DNA from: Strongylocentrotus purpuratus
Lineage: Eukaryota; Echinodermata; Echinoidea; Camarodonta; Strongylocentrotidae
Length of the DNA: 64,000 nucleotides
Assembly: GCF_000002235.5 (NCBI RefSeq)
Contig: NW_022145599.1
Coordinates: 4,548,905-4,612,904 of the forward strand
Direction of reading: 5' to 3'
Positions 51,225 through 63,943 of the stretch are shown here, piece by piece (positions within the stretch are counted from its first letter, which is position 1; each line of letters starts with the position of its first letter). The position numbers were made by a program, and so were the translations under genes. Under the pieces are notes generated by a model. The model saw only the letters and a program-made list of their open reading frames with translations. It was not told the origin of the DNA and made no database searches.

Positions 51225-54200
51225 TTTCGATTTATGCCCCTCCACCTGGCACTATGCCTGGCAATGTCTCCCAGCTCAGTAATTTGTGTGTTGACTCACC
51301 ACTCCAAAACTAGAACAACACTCCAATTTGTCTGTCATCTTGGTTTGAAAGTAATCTTTGTAATAGATCTCATCATCTCAATATGTAGTTTATAATAATA
51401 ATTCATCCAACTTTTACACAAGGTTCTGTCCTAGGTCCTCTACTGTTTTTAATTTACATTAATGATCTTACACATTCTTCTAAAAACAACATTGTTACTA
51501 TTATTTGTGACAAGTTCACAAGCACAAATCGGCCCCTTTAAATGCACCTCGCAGTTAAATGAAAGTTGCCGACAGAGTCGGTAAAAAAAAAATATTAAAA
51601 AACGATTTTTAAAAAAATTTTTTTTAATAATTTTTATTTTTTAATTTTTTAAATCGTTTAACCGAAAACCGTCCGGTTTTGACTGGCGGTTAAACGGAAT
51701 TGGAGATATCCGTGATGTTACAGCACTAATCTTAATGTGAACTTCATAACTTCCTAGACTACAATAAAAACCACCATAGATGAAAAACAGATGGAAAAAA
51801 TGCCTTTGATAGTCATCATTTCTATTACTAGAAATAGTTATACAAGGTTATAGTATGAGAAACAATAGCATCAATGGACGATTACCAAATTCCTATGCCT
51901 GAATTTAATATGAAAACGTCTAAAACACTTAAATGTCTGAAATGTATCATGTATTTGTACATAATCCAAAAGTTTCATGACTAGGTACAAATGAAAAAAA
52001 GGATAAAGAACCAAAGAGATTGTTCCATACCTCAAATTTGCAAGCTGATAACGGATGTTCAAAGATTTCTCTCTTGAAGTCAGGGCTCTTGGAGGTCATC
52101 TCTAGCAGCAGGTTGGTGGCGTAACCAAGGTAACGATTCTCTGTACCGGGGGAGTACATACATCCTAGCATGGAGATGAGACGCTCAAGAGTCTCCTTGG
52201 GTAGACGAGTCTCATGACTCCAGAAATTACTCACTCGCAACCTACAATAAACAAACAAAATGTGTCGGGTGAAGAAAGAGAGAAAGTCGGAAGAGAGGGA
52301 GAAAGGAAAGATTAAGGGTTTATACTGAGAAACAAATATTGTCTGATAAGAAGCAAAAGGGCTTTAAAGTGACTTGGTAACATTGCCTCAGATTCTGAAA
52401 CAAAATCCTGCATTTAGCTGATGCTGCAATCATAATTATAAACCTTACGGTCAGTCAGGAATCCCATGACTTTTACAAGCTGATGGCCTGTCTGATTATC
52501 AAGATATTTATGATTGGAAATCGAAATTTCATTTTTTGTTTTCCTAACGGTTTTCATCACACTACAGTCTAAATTAAAGTAAATTGAGTATTGTAAAACC
52601 AGTCACTGAAAGATTTTTACTTTTTTGAAGCACTTCATGATCATTTTGAAGAGCAATTTTTTATGACTTCAATATTACACCATATCACAGACACTGATAA
52701 CTCGTAAAGCCATGCGTCTCAGATTTATCATTGTTACACAATGCCTTTAATAGTAAATGCGTATGTTGACACAATTTTGGCTTTCAACAAATGATAAGTG
52801 ACCAGATCAATTGAAGGCAAAACATAATGAAAGAAACACTTAAAAATGCAAAAAAAACAACACTTTGAAACATAAGAAATACATGACACAATGAAGCTCA
52901 AGTTTTCATAGAAATACACACATCAAAATATAGCAAGGAGTCAATATGCACAATTTATCACATACAAACTCAATTAAGATGAATACTATCAGACATTTAA
53001 CCAACTGCCAACTGGAATCCGATCGTCTCTGTATTAAGCATATTTGAATTAAAGAATTCAGTGGTCAACATGTTAACATGTAAAAGAAACTTTTGCAAAG
53101 TTTAAAAGTGGTCCAGAATCATGAAGTTTTAGGCCGCAAAATGAGAGGACTACAATAATTATTTACCAAAAATGAGGCTGCAAAATTAGCCAGTTTTCAG
53201 TCACTTTTAAAGCTTATCTGTACTAGTTTATAAGAGTAATTAGACCACTCTGTTAGGTCACTGGACAGGTGGTTATCTTATCAACTCAGCTCTCAATTAA
53301 CATAAGAAAAAGAGGATCATGGGGGACCAATGGTCACCGATTAGGCATGTTTTCTATATAGAGGTAGCAAGTAGCTGCAAGTAGTACAGTGGGGCTTTAA
53401 AGAAGACAAATTTAGAGAGGGAAGATATGCTGATTACCTGAGATAGTTATCCTGATCAGAGAGACCTTGAAGGAGGGTATCCTTGGCGATAGATAGAGCC
53501 TCATCACCATCCTGACCCTCTCTTTTATCCTCATCCCTATAAAACAATCAGAGAAAGAAGATTACAAGTTTATAGTGAATCAAAAGTATTATGTTTTATT
53601 TCAACATTGCATGACACATAAAATGCAGGTAATACTGTTGTTGATTAATGCACAATTCTGCGTCAGAATCAAATTGACATTTGAGATCAGTTACCCCCTT
53701 CCCCCTATAGTTGAATGAACACACTGTAACGAATAAGAGCCTTTCATACAGTTTGACTTTGAAAAGACCTCAATACACAATGCAACATGACCCAAGTTTG
53801 CACAACAGATCAAACTGAATAAGCAAAACAAACAAAAACCAATAGAGGATGTTTAATATAGATAATTTAGTTACACAAAAGTTCCTTGCTGTAAAATAAC
53901 AGAAATTATAGAATTAACAGATATTTTGCGATTACAGAAAGTTTCTGGTCAGACAGTAAGAATGATATGATACCTGTAGTTATCGTAGATCCACATGAGA
54001 ATGGAATACATTGTATCTCTGCAGCTAGGGCTGGGATGAGAAACAAAGTCCTTGACAGCAGGGAGGAGGTAGCGAAGCTCAGACGGTTTGAGTTTCGGAA
54101 GCATTCCATCTACCAACTTGAGACTCGTCAGCTGATCAGCCTCATCTCTGAGAGAGAGAGAGAGAGAGAAGGGTAATAATAACAAAATATAATTGCATAT

Positions 54201-57200
54201 TAATATGCATTCAGAAGAAAGAAAAAAAAACTGGTTGTTGAAAATAATCACCGATTGCAGCAATAGGCTTGACTGGATAACTTGTTTAGCACAAGGCTTA
54301 TCTGCCACAATCCGATCTATTAGGATCCGTTAAGATACACAGAAATGAATTTCAAACTGTTGCTAAGATATTGAAGTTATATAGAGGTGCCATGGTAGTG
54401 TGGTCCGTTCACTTGAATCTGAGTGCACGGGTTCAGGGTTCAAATCCCAGCCAGGCACCACACTGAACAATAGTGTCATAAAAGACAAGTTTCACCCCAG
54501 ACTCTTTCACAAACACAGTTCACAAGTTAGCTCTACTTCGTTCAATATATCTTAGATTTGATTGAGCTTACCCCTAATTGTGCAGATATTGTAGTGTAAC
54601 TCATTTGTGGTTACACAAGGCAAAAGTGCATCTATCCGAAGTACATGTCCTCTGGCAAGACATTTACTGTATAATTGTCACACTCCACCCAGGTAAAATT
54701 TGTAGCCAGTAGAAAGAATTTTTTTTTTGAATGCCTGGGATCAAAATAAGATACTTTGTCAATCACAGCAGAATATACATGCATTTACAGTAGCTGTGCT
54801 ACGTAAATTTAGATTTATTGTTGTTAAACTCAGCTATCGATTCTTACTTGTGTGTGAGTAGTGCCAGGATGTTCTTGTTCTTCATCTCGATGAAAGCATT
54901 GTCGATATGTTCTATCCTGGCTGTGATGATCTGCAGACATTCAGTCTTTGGTTGACCATGGATGGAAGGCAACATGAACAACAACTTGTTCATGAATCTG
55001 CAACACGGAAACAACAATTTACATTATGATGAATATGATTGACCTTTCACTTGCCACAAGTGTAAAATTCACAGTTGCTTGTTTGCCACACAAGGCAATC
55101 AACACAAAACAAGAGGCATCAATCAACAGGATTGCTTTGTGCGACACAAAGCCTTTGCAAAATTACCTGTTTTAATATTGATTAGCTCAATGACAACCCT
55201 TAAAACATTTGTATACTTATGCAAAATACCACAATGCATGAAAGTATTTGTGTCCTGCTCATTTGTGGAATATATATATATTTATAACAAGATTGGTTTA
55301 CACAATTGCAGTAAGTGATATTGAAAGATCATAATTGATCAATTTGGAAGTGAAAACAAGTACAATGTGTCTCTCGTTTTAAATCAGAAAGGTGCTGTTG
55401 AAATAATATTCTGATTGCTGAAGTTTCGAAAGAAGAAGACGATGTTCTGGACGAACCTATCGGTGAAGACTGGATAATGGAGATGGATCTTATGAAGGCA
55501 AGTGATAAAGATGACCTCTTTCCCAGAGCCTAAATGGAGTTGACTCAGCTCCTTGTAGGTTACTTCATGTAGATGACTGTCAGGGATCTAAAGAACATGA
55601 GCATCTTGCAATTAAACAAGTCCTCTTGTTCTATATCATAATCTATACACCAGTGATTTATTATTTGAAATAACTACCTGCAACATATGTTTTTATTTGA
55701 ATCTTTATGAATCCTTCTGAAATGCTTTCCTTCAAAAATAGTGTATTCTGTCATTAATAACCAGAAAATACCTGAAAATAAGAGAAAGAGAAGCAAATCT
55801 ATTTTTTGTTTATATCTTACATCTAATTCATGATACCTCTTGAACTTTCCTTATCTATCATGTCTTCACATCAAAAGTGTTGTTGATAATTTGTGAAAGT
55901 GAAAGTAAATATATTCAAACAATAACTCATTCACACATTGTATCTCTTTGAGCTGACCTTATCAACCTCAGCCATCTGTTTCATTGCCATGCCGATGACC
56001 TCAGCAGCCGCCCCATGAACCGCCTTGTATCTATTGTCAATGTTGGATGCAAGTGCTGAGTAAAATCTAGATAAAGATAAAGTAATAAGCAGGAAGATAT
56101 CATGTGAAAACACCATACAGATGTTCGGAAATAAAGTTGTCTGCAAAATTCTTTGTGAGGAAACCCTTTGAAGAAAAAAAAGTTAAAATAAAGTTAAACT
56201 ATGCAAGGATAAACCCTTCAAGATAACTTCCTCCATAAAGGCAATTTTTTTAATACGAAAAAGGATGAACATTTTTCTACAGACCTACTTGGGTGTAAGA
56301 ATTAACATAATATGTGATTTCTTTAAACACATTTAACAAATGTGCCATAAACCTGTAGCTCTAATAAATCTTTTATTCTAGCGTTCCTTTCCTCAGATTT
56401 TTGGTTAATCAAGAAGAATCTGATAAGGATTCAAGTTGGGTATTAGTATCATGAAGTATTTGACAACACCTGTGCCTGGGAGGGGAAGAGTTAAATGAAT
56501 CACTGTGATCCACTGGGGCTCTCCTACCGGTATAACTGAATGGGGGAATACAGGTGGACCACTAAAGCGGGGTTTTCCCCTAATCTTATAAAAATAGTGC
56601 AGTGATTTCTTAACATGCAAAAGTGGGGTCTCTCTACACGGCCCCCCCCCACTAATTTCCTTCCTAGGGACAGTCCTTTTTCACTGTAACCAAGCCTGCG
56701 TCTATGAAACAGGGGAGGGGCACGTTACCACACAACGCAGATTTCAGTCATCCATCTGGATTGGATTTGAATAATAATAACACAACGATGTGCCTAAGCG
56801 CTTTCTTTACAGATATATATATATATATATTATTACCCACACCAGGCAGACCCTTTCCTAAATGAGCCAACTCGCCTCCTCAAGGTCATGAGTGAAATAC
56901 CTACCTGTCTGCATCCACATCACATGTGCGACTCAGAGGATGAAGATTATTGGCTAGGACCACCCCAAGAAGATGAATACCAACAGCGCTGTCTTTCTTG
57001 TCAGGTGATCGGTCTTGGAGGCTCTCATAGATCACTCTGAAAAAGTATAACATATAATGGAATTATAAGTCTTCACCAATCACATGTGCATGTCTGTTTC
57101 ATAGATATAAACAGTTCCTGAGAGGATGGTGAAGATTTGTCTTTTGTTGAAGAAAATAACGTTCCTTTGAGAAATATTCTTTGCCATTCTGTTTTTCCAT

Positions 57201-60200
57201 TCAATTCCTTTTGAGCCTTGCTTGCAGTGAGACATTGTACTAATCCTTCACCTCCCCCTAAAAAAAGTTAAAGAGAGAGAGAGAGAAATGGAAACACCAA
57301 CAAGTAAGGCTACATAAATTTAAATTATTGTTGTGCTGATCTAATTATGAAGTATTGGTACATCTATCATGGCAAGATTTAACAAAATGCAATAGCAATG
57401 ATTAATCAACAGTAGCCATTCACATGAGAACAAAACCATACAATTGCAGCAAGTTGTTATCTGGTGTGTATAGCAACATAACCCTTTGCCCACAGGAGGC
57501 TGATGGTCTCTGTATTAAGCCTATGGCAATTAGAGAATTCAGTAGTCCACCGGTGAAGGATATCAGAAAATCAAACTTCAATACATAGTCCAATGCAAGT
57601 ATGAACAGTAACTTGCAAAGCAATTCTAATCATTCTATACTGGAATTAAACCCCTTCTGGGCAACCATGTTTTGGGACGTTGTCATAAATGAACTTTCAA
57701 GAGTGAAATTTTTACTTGAAATGCTTTTTGTCATTGCCAAATGGGGAACAAAATGTCTTCTATGGATGTAAACTTGATGATAGATTTAACAATTCCTCTT
57801 TCTGGAAAATGTAGACCTTCTCAGTCCAGATTTGCCACCCACTGCACAGAGAGAGTTATTAAAAGACATACAGTTGGCAATTTCTTTGTGCAGTATGTTA
57901 TCAATTCCTGACATCGGACTTGATGGAAACAACATTAATGGGTGTAAAAGTCTCGCATATAGCGAATTGGACATCCTACAAAGAAATCCCCCCCCCCACC
58001 CCCCAGTTGGAGAATCTTTGGGTGAGAGAAATTTACATCTAGGAGCTTCCTTATAGGGGAGGGGGATGTTTGAAGGGTCAGTGCATTATATTAAAATTTA
58101 AAGAGTAGACAACGATTTAAAATGGTTTATTGACAGGCTGACAAAATGTAGGTCAAGAGGTTGTTTACATTTTTGAGGGAAATTCACGCGCTAGGAAATG
58201 TAATACTTTGTATTACATTGGAAGGAAATGTACAAGCGTATGTACGCTTATCAAGCAAGCGCGGAAAATACCGCCAGCAAATTAAAAATAGCACGAAGGT
58301 GCTTTCATTCTAGTTATGGCTTTCATTTTGAATGGACAAGAAGAAAAATTTACGGAGTCTAAAACATTATTAGAGGATTTGGATTAATACTAACGTTAGC
58401 ACTGCACTGGAATAATTAGTGGGATATCTAACGCTGAATTATTTCTTCTCGTGAGCGACCAGCGGGATTATACTCGGGTTTTGGGCTGGCCTTTTCGTTG
58501 GGCCTGATTAGAAAGGAGAGTCCATTTCATTATCAACTTGAACTGTTAGTGTTAGTGGCCTTGTTCGCATCTCTACTGGCAGGAGTACGTTGGCGATCAT
58601 GCCAAAAGCGAAGAAGAAATCCGTGGCCGGGAGGAAGAGGGGTGGTGAGACGGCGCCCAGGGCAACGTTACCTCCAAGTCAGGCGGAGAATCCGAGAGCG
58701 GATGCAGCGTTACCCCCAAGTCAGGCGAGGAAAAGTCCGAGGGCAAGGGCGAAGGCAACGTCAACGCCTGTCGGAGTGGGCCCCAGCGGCGCCGACGATC
58801 AGGGCGAACAAATATGGATGGTAGGCGACTCTATCGTTTTCTGGGCCCATCGCAGGGCGGAGCGGACTGGCTGCACCGATATGGGTTTGGGGACGGTCAT
58901 CCATTGGGCTGGAAAGCGGGGCCTTCGCTTGGACCAAACAAACGCATGGCTAGAGTCGATTACCAGTGGCCTGACGAAGCCGACCGTTTTAGTGTTACAC
59001 GTGGGCACGAATGGAGGGATGTTCGAAGAGGGCGATGGCGAATGCGGTGAACAGATTAATCACATCGAACACTGAGATGACAATAATATGGTCTGATATC
59101 CTAGAACGGGTTGTAGGCCGGAAGAGCAGGGAAAATTAGACGATAGAAGGAGGGCCACGAACCGATACGCTCGCGCCTTGGTCGGCAGGAATGGGGGAAA
59201 GGCCATTCCACACCCCGACATAAGGCATAAGGATAGGGCTTTATATAGGCCGGACGGATTGCATCTCTATAATGAGGGTTTGGACAGGTTTATCACTGAC
59301 CTGAAGGAGGGCCTGTCCTATCTCGGTTCATCCAAGTAGTTAAACAATGATAATGTTACAAAACACGTTGTTTGTTCTTATATTTCAATGCTCTTATAGT
59401 TCAGTGTTCTTATATTTCAGCGTTCTTATATTTCAATGTTTAAGTCTGTTCGGGTAGCAAAGTAAATCCCGCAAAAAAGTTTGAGTCCGGCACCGCAAGA
59501 TCATGTTTTTGTTGTTGGGATAAGAGTGCCTTATTTTGGGAGTAACAAAGTTGTGGAGAGTAAATAATAGTTATATGGGGCAGGTTTAGGTGGACATTGG
59601 TAAATGACCAGTTTTGCGAATGCTTCATTTCGAAATGGGCATTAACGGTTTAGTCACTTCTTTGAGGGGAATGGATTAGGCATAATGATGTGCCGGTGTT
59701 GTAGAGATAAGTTTATTACGATACTCTGTAGTCTGTTATAGGGTTATAAATTAGCTTAAGGGCGAAAAAGTACATGCCTGTACATGTACATTGGTTAATT
59801 TGGCCGATTGAAATGTTAATTCCACCAAAGTGTAAATAGTTAAACATAGATATTCCCTTAGTGCACAAAAATCGTTTGATGACAACGTTGTGATTTGGCG
59901 GCCGATCATATATAAATATATTCTCGTTTGGCGGTAATTTGTCAAATTATGCCTCCAAATCACTAATCACATGGTACTGATAAGTTTATTGATCAATAAT
60001 TGTCATCCGATAATTTTCGACCCCACTCAATTTTTACATGCGAGGGGGTTGCCAATGTATATTCAGTCGAATTTGTTCGCATGTCAATTCTTAGTTTTCC
60101 GGCCCCCATTCGATTTGAATGCGGGGGGACCTAGTTGCACCTACACATTTTCAAACTCAGGGTGTCACGCTTTAATCTTAGGCATCATCCGATCTTACAG

Positions 60201-63200
60201 GCGGAGAGGCTGGTATATATATACATCTATATTCTATAACTTTAGGCATCACTCGATTTTATAGGCGGGGGGCTGATATAATGACTTAATGTATATAAGT
60301 TTAGCCTAGGCATCACTCATTTGTAAGCATTTTTTATGATTCAATATATCTGTGTTATTTTGTTATGACACCCAGAAAATCAAAATGTGCAAAATAAGCG
60401 TCCATCTCAAAATGTTAATAAAGCCACGACATAAACGCAAATTTGGTTGTTTGTTATTTTTGTTAGCCGTGAATAAAAGACCTGTATGTTGCAAAAGTGA
60501 CAGCCCCTCCCGGTGACTGACAAAATCTATCACTGGATGAATACCCAAACAGTGTCAAATTCCCATTAAAGAACACTTAGCCTTCACATAGGACTCACCT
60601 GGTAGGTACATCAATGACCGCTTTCCAGCATTCTACCAATGTCTTGATAACTTCCAGGTTGTTCTTCATCACTGATTTCCTCTCATGGAAGCTGTTCTCC
60701 ATCAGGAACCTCAACACTCCACTCGCTAAACGATTGTCCTGGAGAGGGGAAGCACAAAGTTTTGTGTAAACTCATCATTTTCATCATCGCTTGGACTATT
60801 GACAATGTGGAGGTGTCGCAGTACTTATTTATGATTCATTGTCAGAAGGATATTTATTGTACTTTATATTATTATTGTTATTGAAAAAATGTATGTTTAC
60901 ATGAATGCAGAAGAAAATCAAATCAAATCAAATCAAAAATTTCATTTGGAAAAACATTATTCTCTATTTTCCACACTCCACCCAGGTGAGGTACATGGTG
61001 ACCCTGCAGGAAATTTTAAAATGCTTCAGCACTGTAGTGGCAGCCCTTGCTAAAGCCAGGATAATAATAATAATAGAGCGCTAGGAGTGGCAATGTGCCA
61101 GACATGAGCACTATACAAGACTCCACTATTTTCATTATTCTTAGGTGTTGTGGTCTAGTGGATATGTCACTGGACTGTTAATCACATGCTTTGGGTTTCA
61201 AGTCCTGCCACGGCACCAATGTCCTTTGCCTAAACATTAATCTATATTTTCCACTCTCTCTACCAGGTAGAAAGATGTTCCTTGACTGATTTCAAGGCCT
61301 TACGGCCACTGGGCTAAAGTATGGGTAATAATAGTACTTTCTAGGTGCCTTGAGCATCCCCTGAGCGTCCCCTGAGGTGGATATGCAAGCATAGTTGTAA
61401 CTGTGGCTTTTATTAATATCAGTATGTGGTATTTCATTCAACAGGGATGATTACTGATAACAATCTTCTGTTCTTGTAATATCAGGTATCACATTATGAC
61501 GTAACATGTGAATCCAAAGAGCTTTGGAAAGAAAGGAAGAAAAGAATTAAAGGGACTTGGTAACATTGTTCAGATGAGAGATAGTGGTGCTAAGGTAGTG
61601 ACTTCAATGCTAGATGTACAATTAAAGATAATCTGAAAATTTGAGTGAAAACAGACCATTATTCATGGTACAAATCGGGAACAACTGATCTGATCAATTT
61701 CTTAATTCTCCCAACTATATTATTACAATTTAATAATTACATTTTAGGTGAATGGAAATCGTCACATAGCAATAAAATGGCTCTACATTCCATTCCAGAC
61801 ATTTGAGTGTTGACAGATTTTTTATAGCCTTTTTTTAAGTCTTTTTTTCATGGAAAAACGGTTGGGAAATTCAAAAATGGTTGGGAGAATTTACTGTTAA
61901 TCACTGTTAGAGGATGTCATACATCGACTCCTTCAAAGAAAACCATAAATATCTTTGTGGTTTGAGAATTTTTTGCATGTCAGAGGGTTAGTACAGTAGA
62001 AGGAATATAGTAAGTAACATTTTATACAAAAATTAAGCAATTTTTTCATCAACCTTCAACAATGTTACCAAGTCACTTTAAGAGAGCTTTACCTCTGGAA
62101 CAGCTAGAGTGGACCAGTCTAACATGACCAGCATGATGTCCAGTACCATGTAGTTGATCCCACCTTGCTGACCTCCGGCCAAGAACTGCATCAATGGAGA
62201 CAGCCAAAACCTGGCGTACGGCTGGAACACCTTTCAAACGAAGGAATAGGAGACAGGAGAAGATGGTGAACAAACAAAAGTCATTCACATGCATGATGTG
62301 CAGAACCTGAGGTAGTCATACCTTAATTGTCATCGAAATGAAAGTGAAGAATTATTTATCTAGGATGCATGTATGATTGAAAATTTTCAAGAGGGAAAAT
62401 AAAAATTCTGACTTTTTTTAAAGTACAGAGCAAATGAGTGGAATTAATGTGCAAAAATCTCTTATATGGCAAGGCAGTAGAGCAGATGTCTGTGAATCCT
62501 GTTTGGCATTAGAACGTACATTCATCTGCCAAGATGCAGAAAGGCATCGTTTCAAATCCTTAAACAGAGTAAACATCCTACTGGCTCTCAACAAATGATA
62601 CATCAAATAGTACTGTAACACCAGAATATTGACAAAAACTTGCATGTGGTTTAGACTTGTAAAATTTCATGCTGCAACTTAATTCAATCACAACCGACAA
62701 GGCACTGATTTTTTTTTTGTGTGTGATTCATAACAGTTTATTGCTTTGAAAATAGCTGTTGTCTATAAATTCACTAAAGTTAAATACTGCATACTTTTTT
62801 GGCTTAACTCAACATAGAGTGATAATCTTTGGTAATTAAAAAAACATTCGTTTCAACAAAACTCGTCATCAGTGACAAATGACAGTTTTTGTTATAAGCT
62901 ACTGAAATCCTTGCTTCTGATTGGTTATCAGCAGATTTGTCTCTGATTTTTGTCATTTGTCATTGAAAAAAAGTTTTGTGAAAAAAAACCCTGGTTTGCT
63001 TCTTACATCTTGTGCATTGATGACCAGTCGGACGATGAAGAGTTTGATGTTGTGTTCCGTGGATTGTGATGAGAGCTTCTTCTGAAGACCAGACATCCAT
63101 TGAGGCATCTCTTCTGCTTTGGTTGCCTAGGAGATTGAAAAAAACACCTAAACAATCACTTTACTGTACAGGATGCAGAATTGTCATAAGGTCAATTCCA

Positions 63201-63909
63201 AGCGCTATGGTATGACATTTCTAGACAGACATTTCAACAACGAAAATCTACAAATTAATGATATATAATATATTAATTAATTAACCTATAAACCTTCCTT
63301 CAAATTAACAAAATATTGAATTTCATATTTAAATATTTCATACCGGTAAGCCAAAACAATGCAAACTATGATTTCATGCAAAAAGAGGAGTGATCAGTCT
63401 AAGACCCCGTTCTCACTCACTTTGAAAGTGGTCTTAGTTAGACCGCTCCAGACTGCTCCAGAGGAACGGGTCTTGAGGAACGGTTTGCGAGCGTTCACAC
63501 TCCGAGCAGTTTTTATGGCTCAAACCGCTCCACGAGTCAAAGTGGTCTTGTTGCTATGGCAGCTCAGGTAGGCGGGTCAAGTTTTTCGCGCACGGAATAC
63601 AAACCATATGTACCGTACTACATGTTTCGCACCGAAGGTCACTAGCTCACTTCCGTTCAAAGTACGCTTTCCGTTCACATTGCATGTTAGAGCACTCTGG
63701 AGCGCTCTTAATAAGACCCGCTCCTCAAGACCACCTCGGAAGGTGGACTTCTGGAGCGGTCCAGAAGTCCGCTTCCTGGACCACTTTGAGCGTTCTCACT
63801 CACCTAAGAACCGCTCCTGAGGAGCGGGTCTTAGTTAGAGCGCTCCAGAGCGCTCCAACGAAGTGAGTGAGAACGGGTCTTATTCACTTTTGTACATATT
63901 TACTATAAA

Positions 63910-63943
<34 letters not shown>

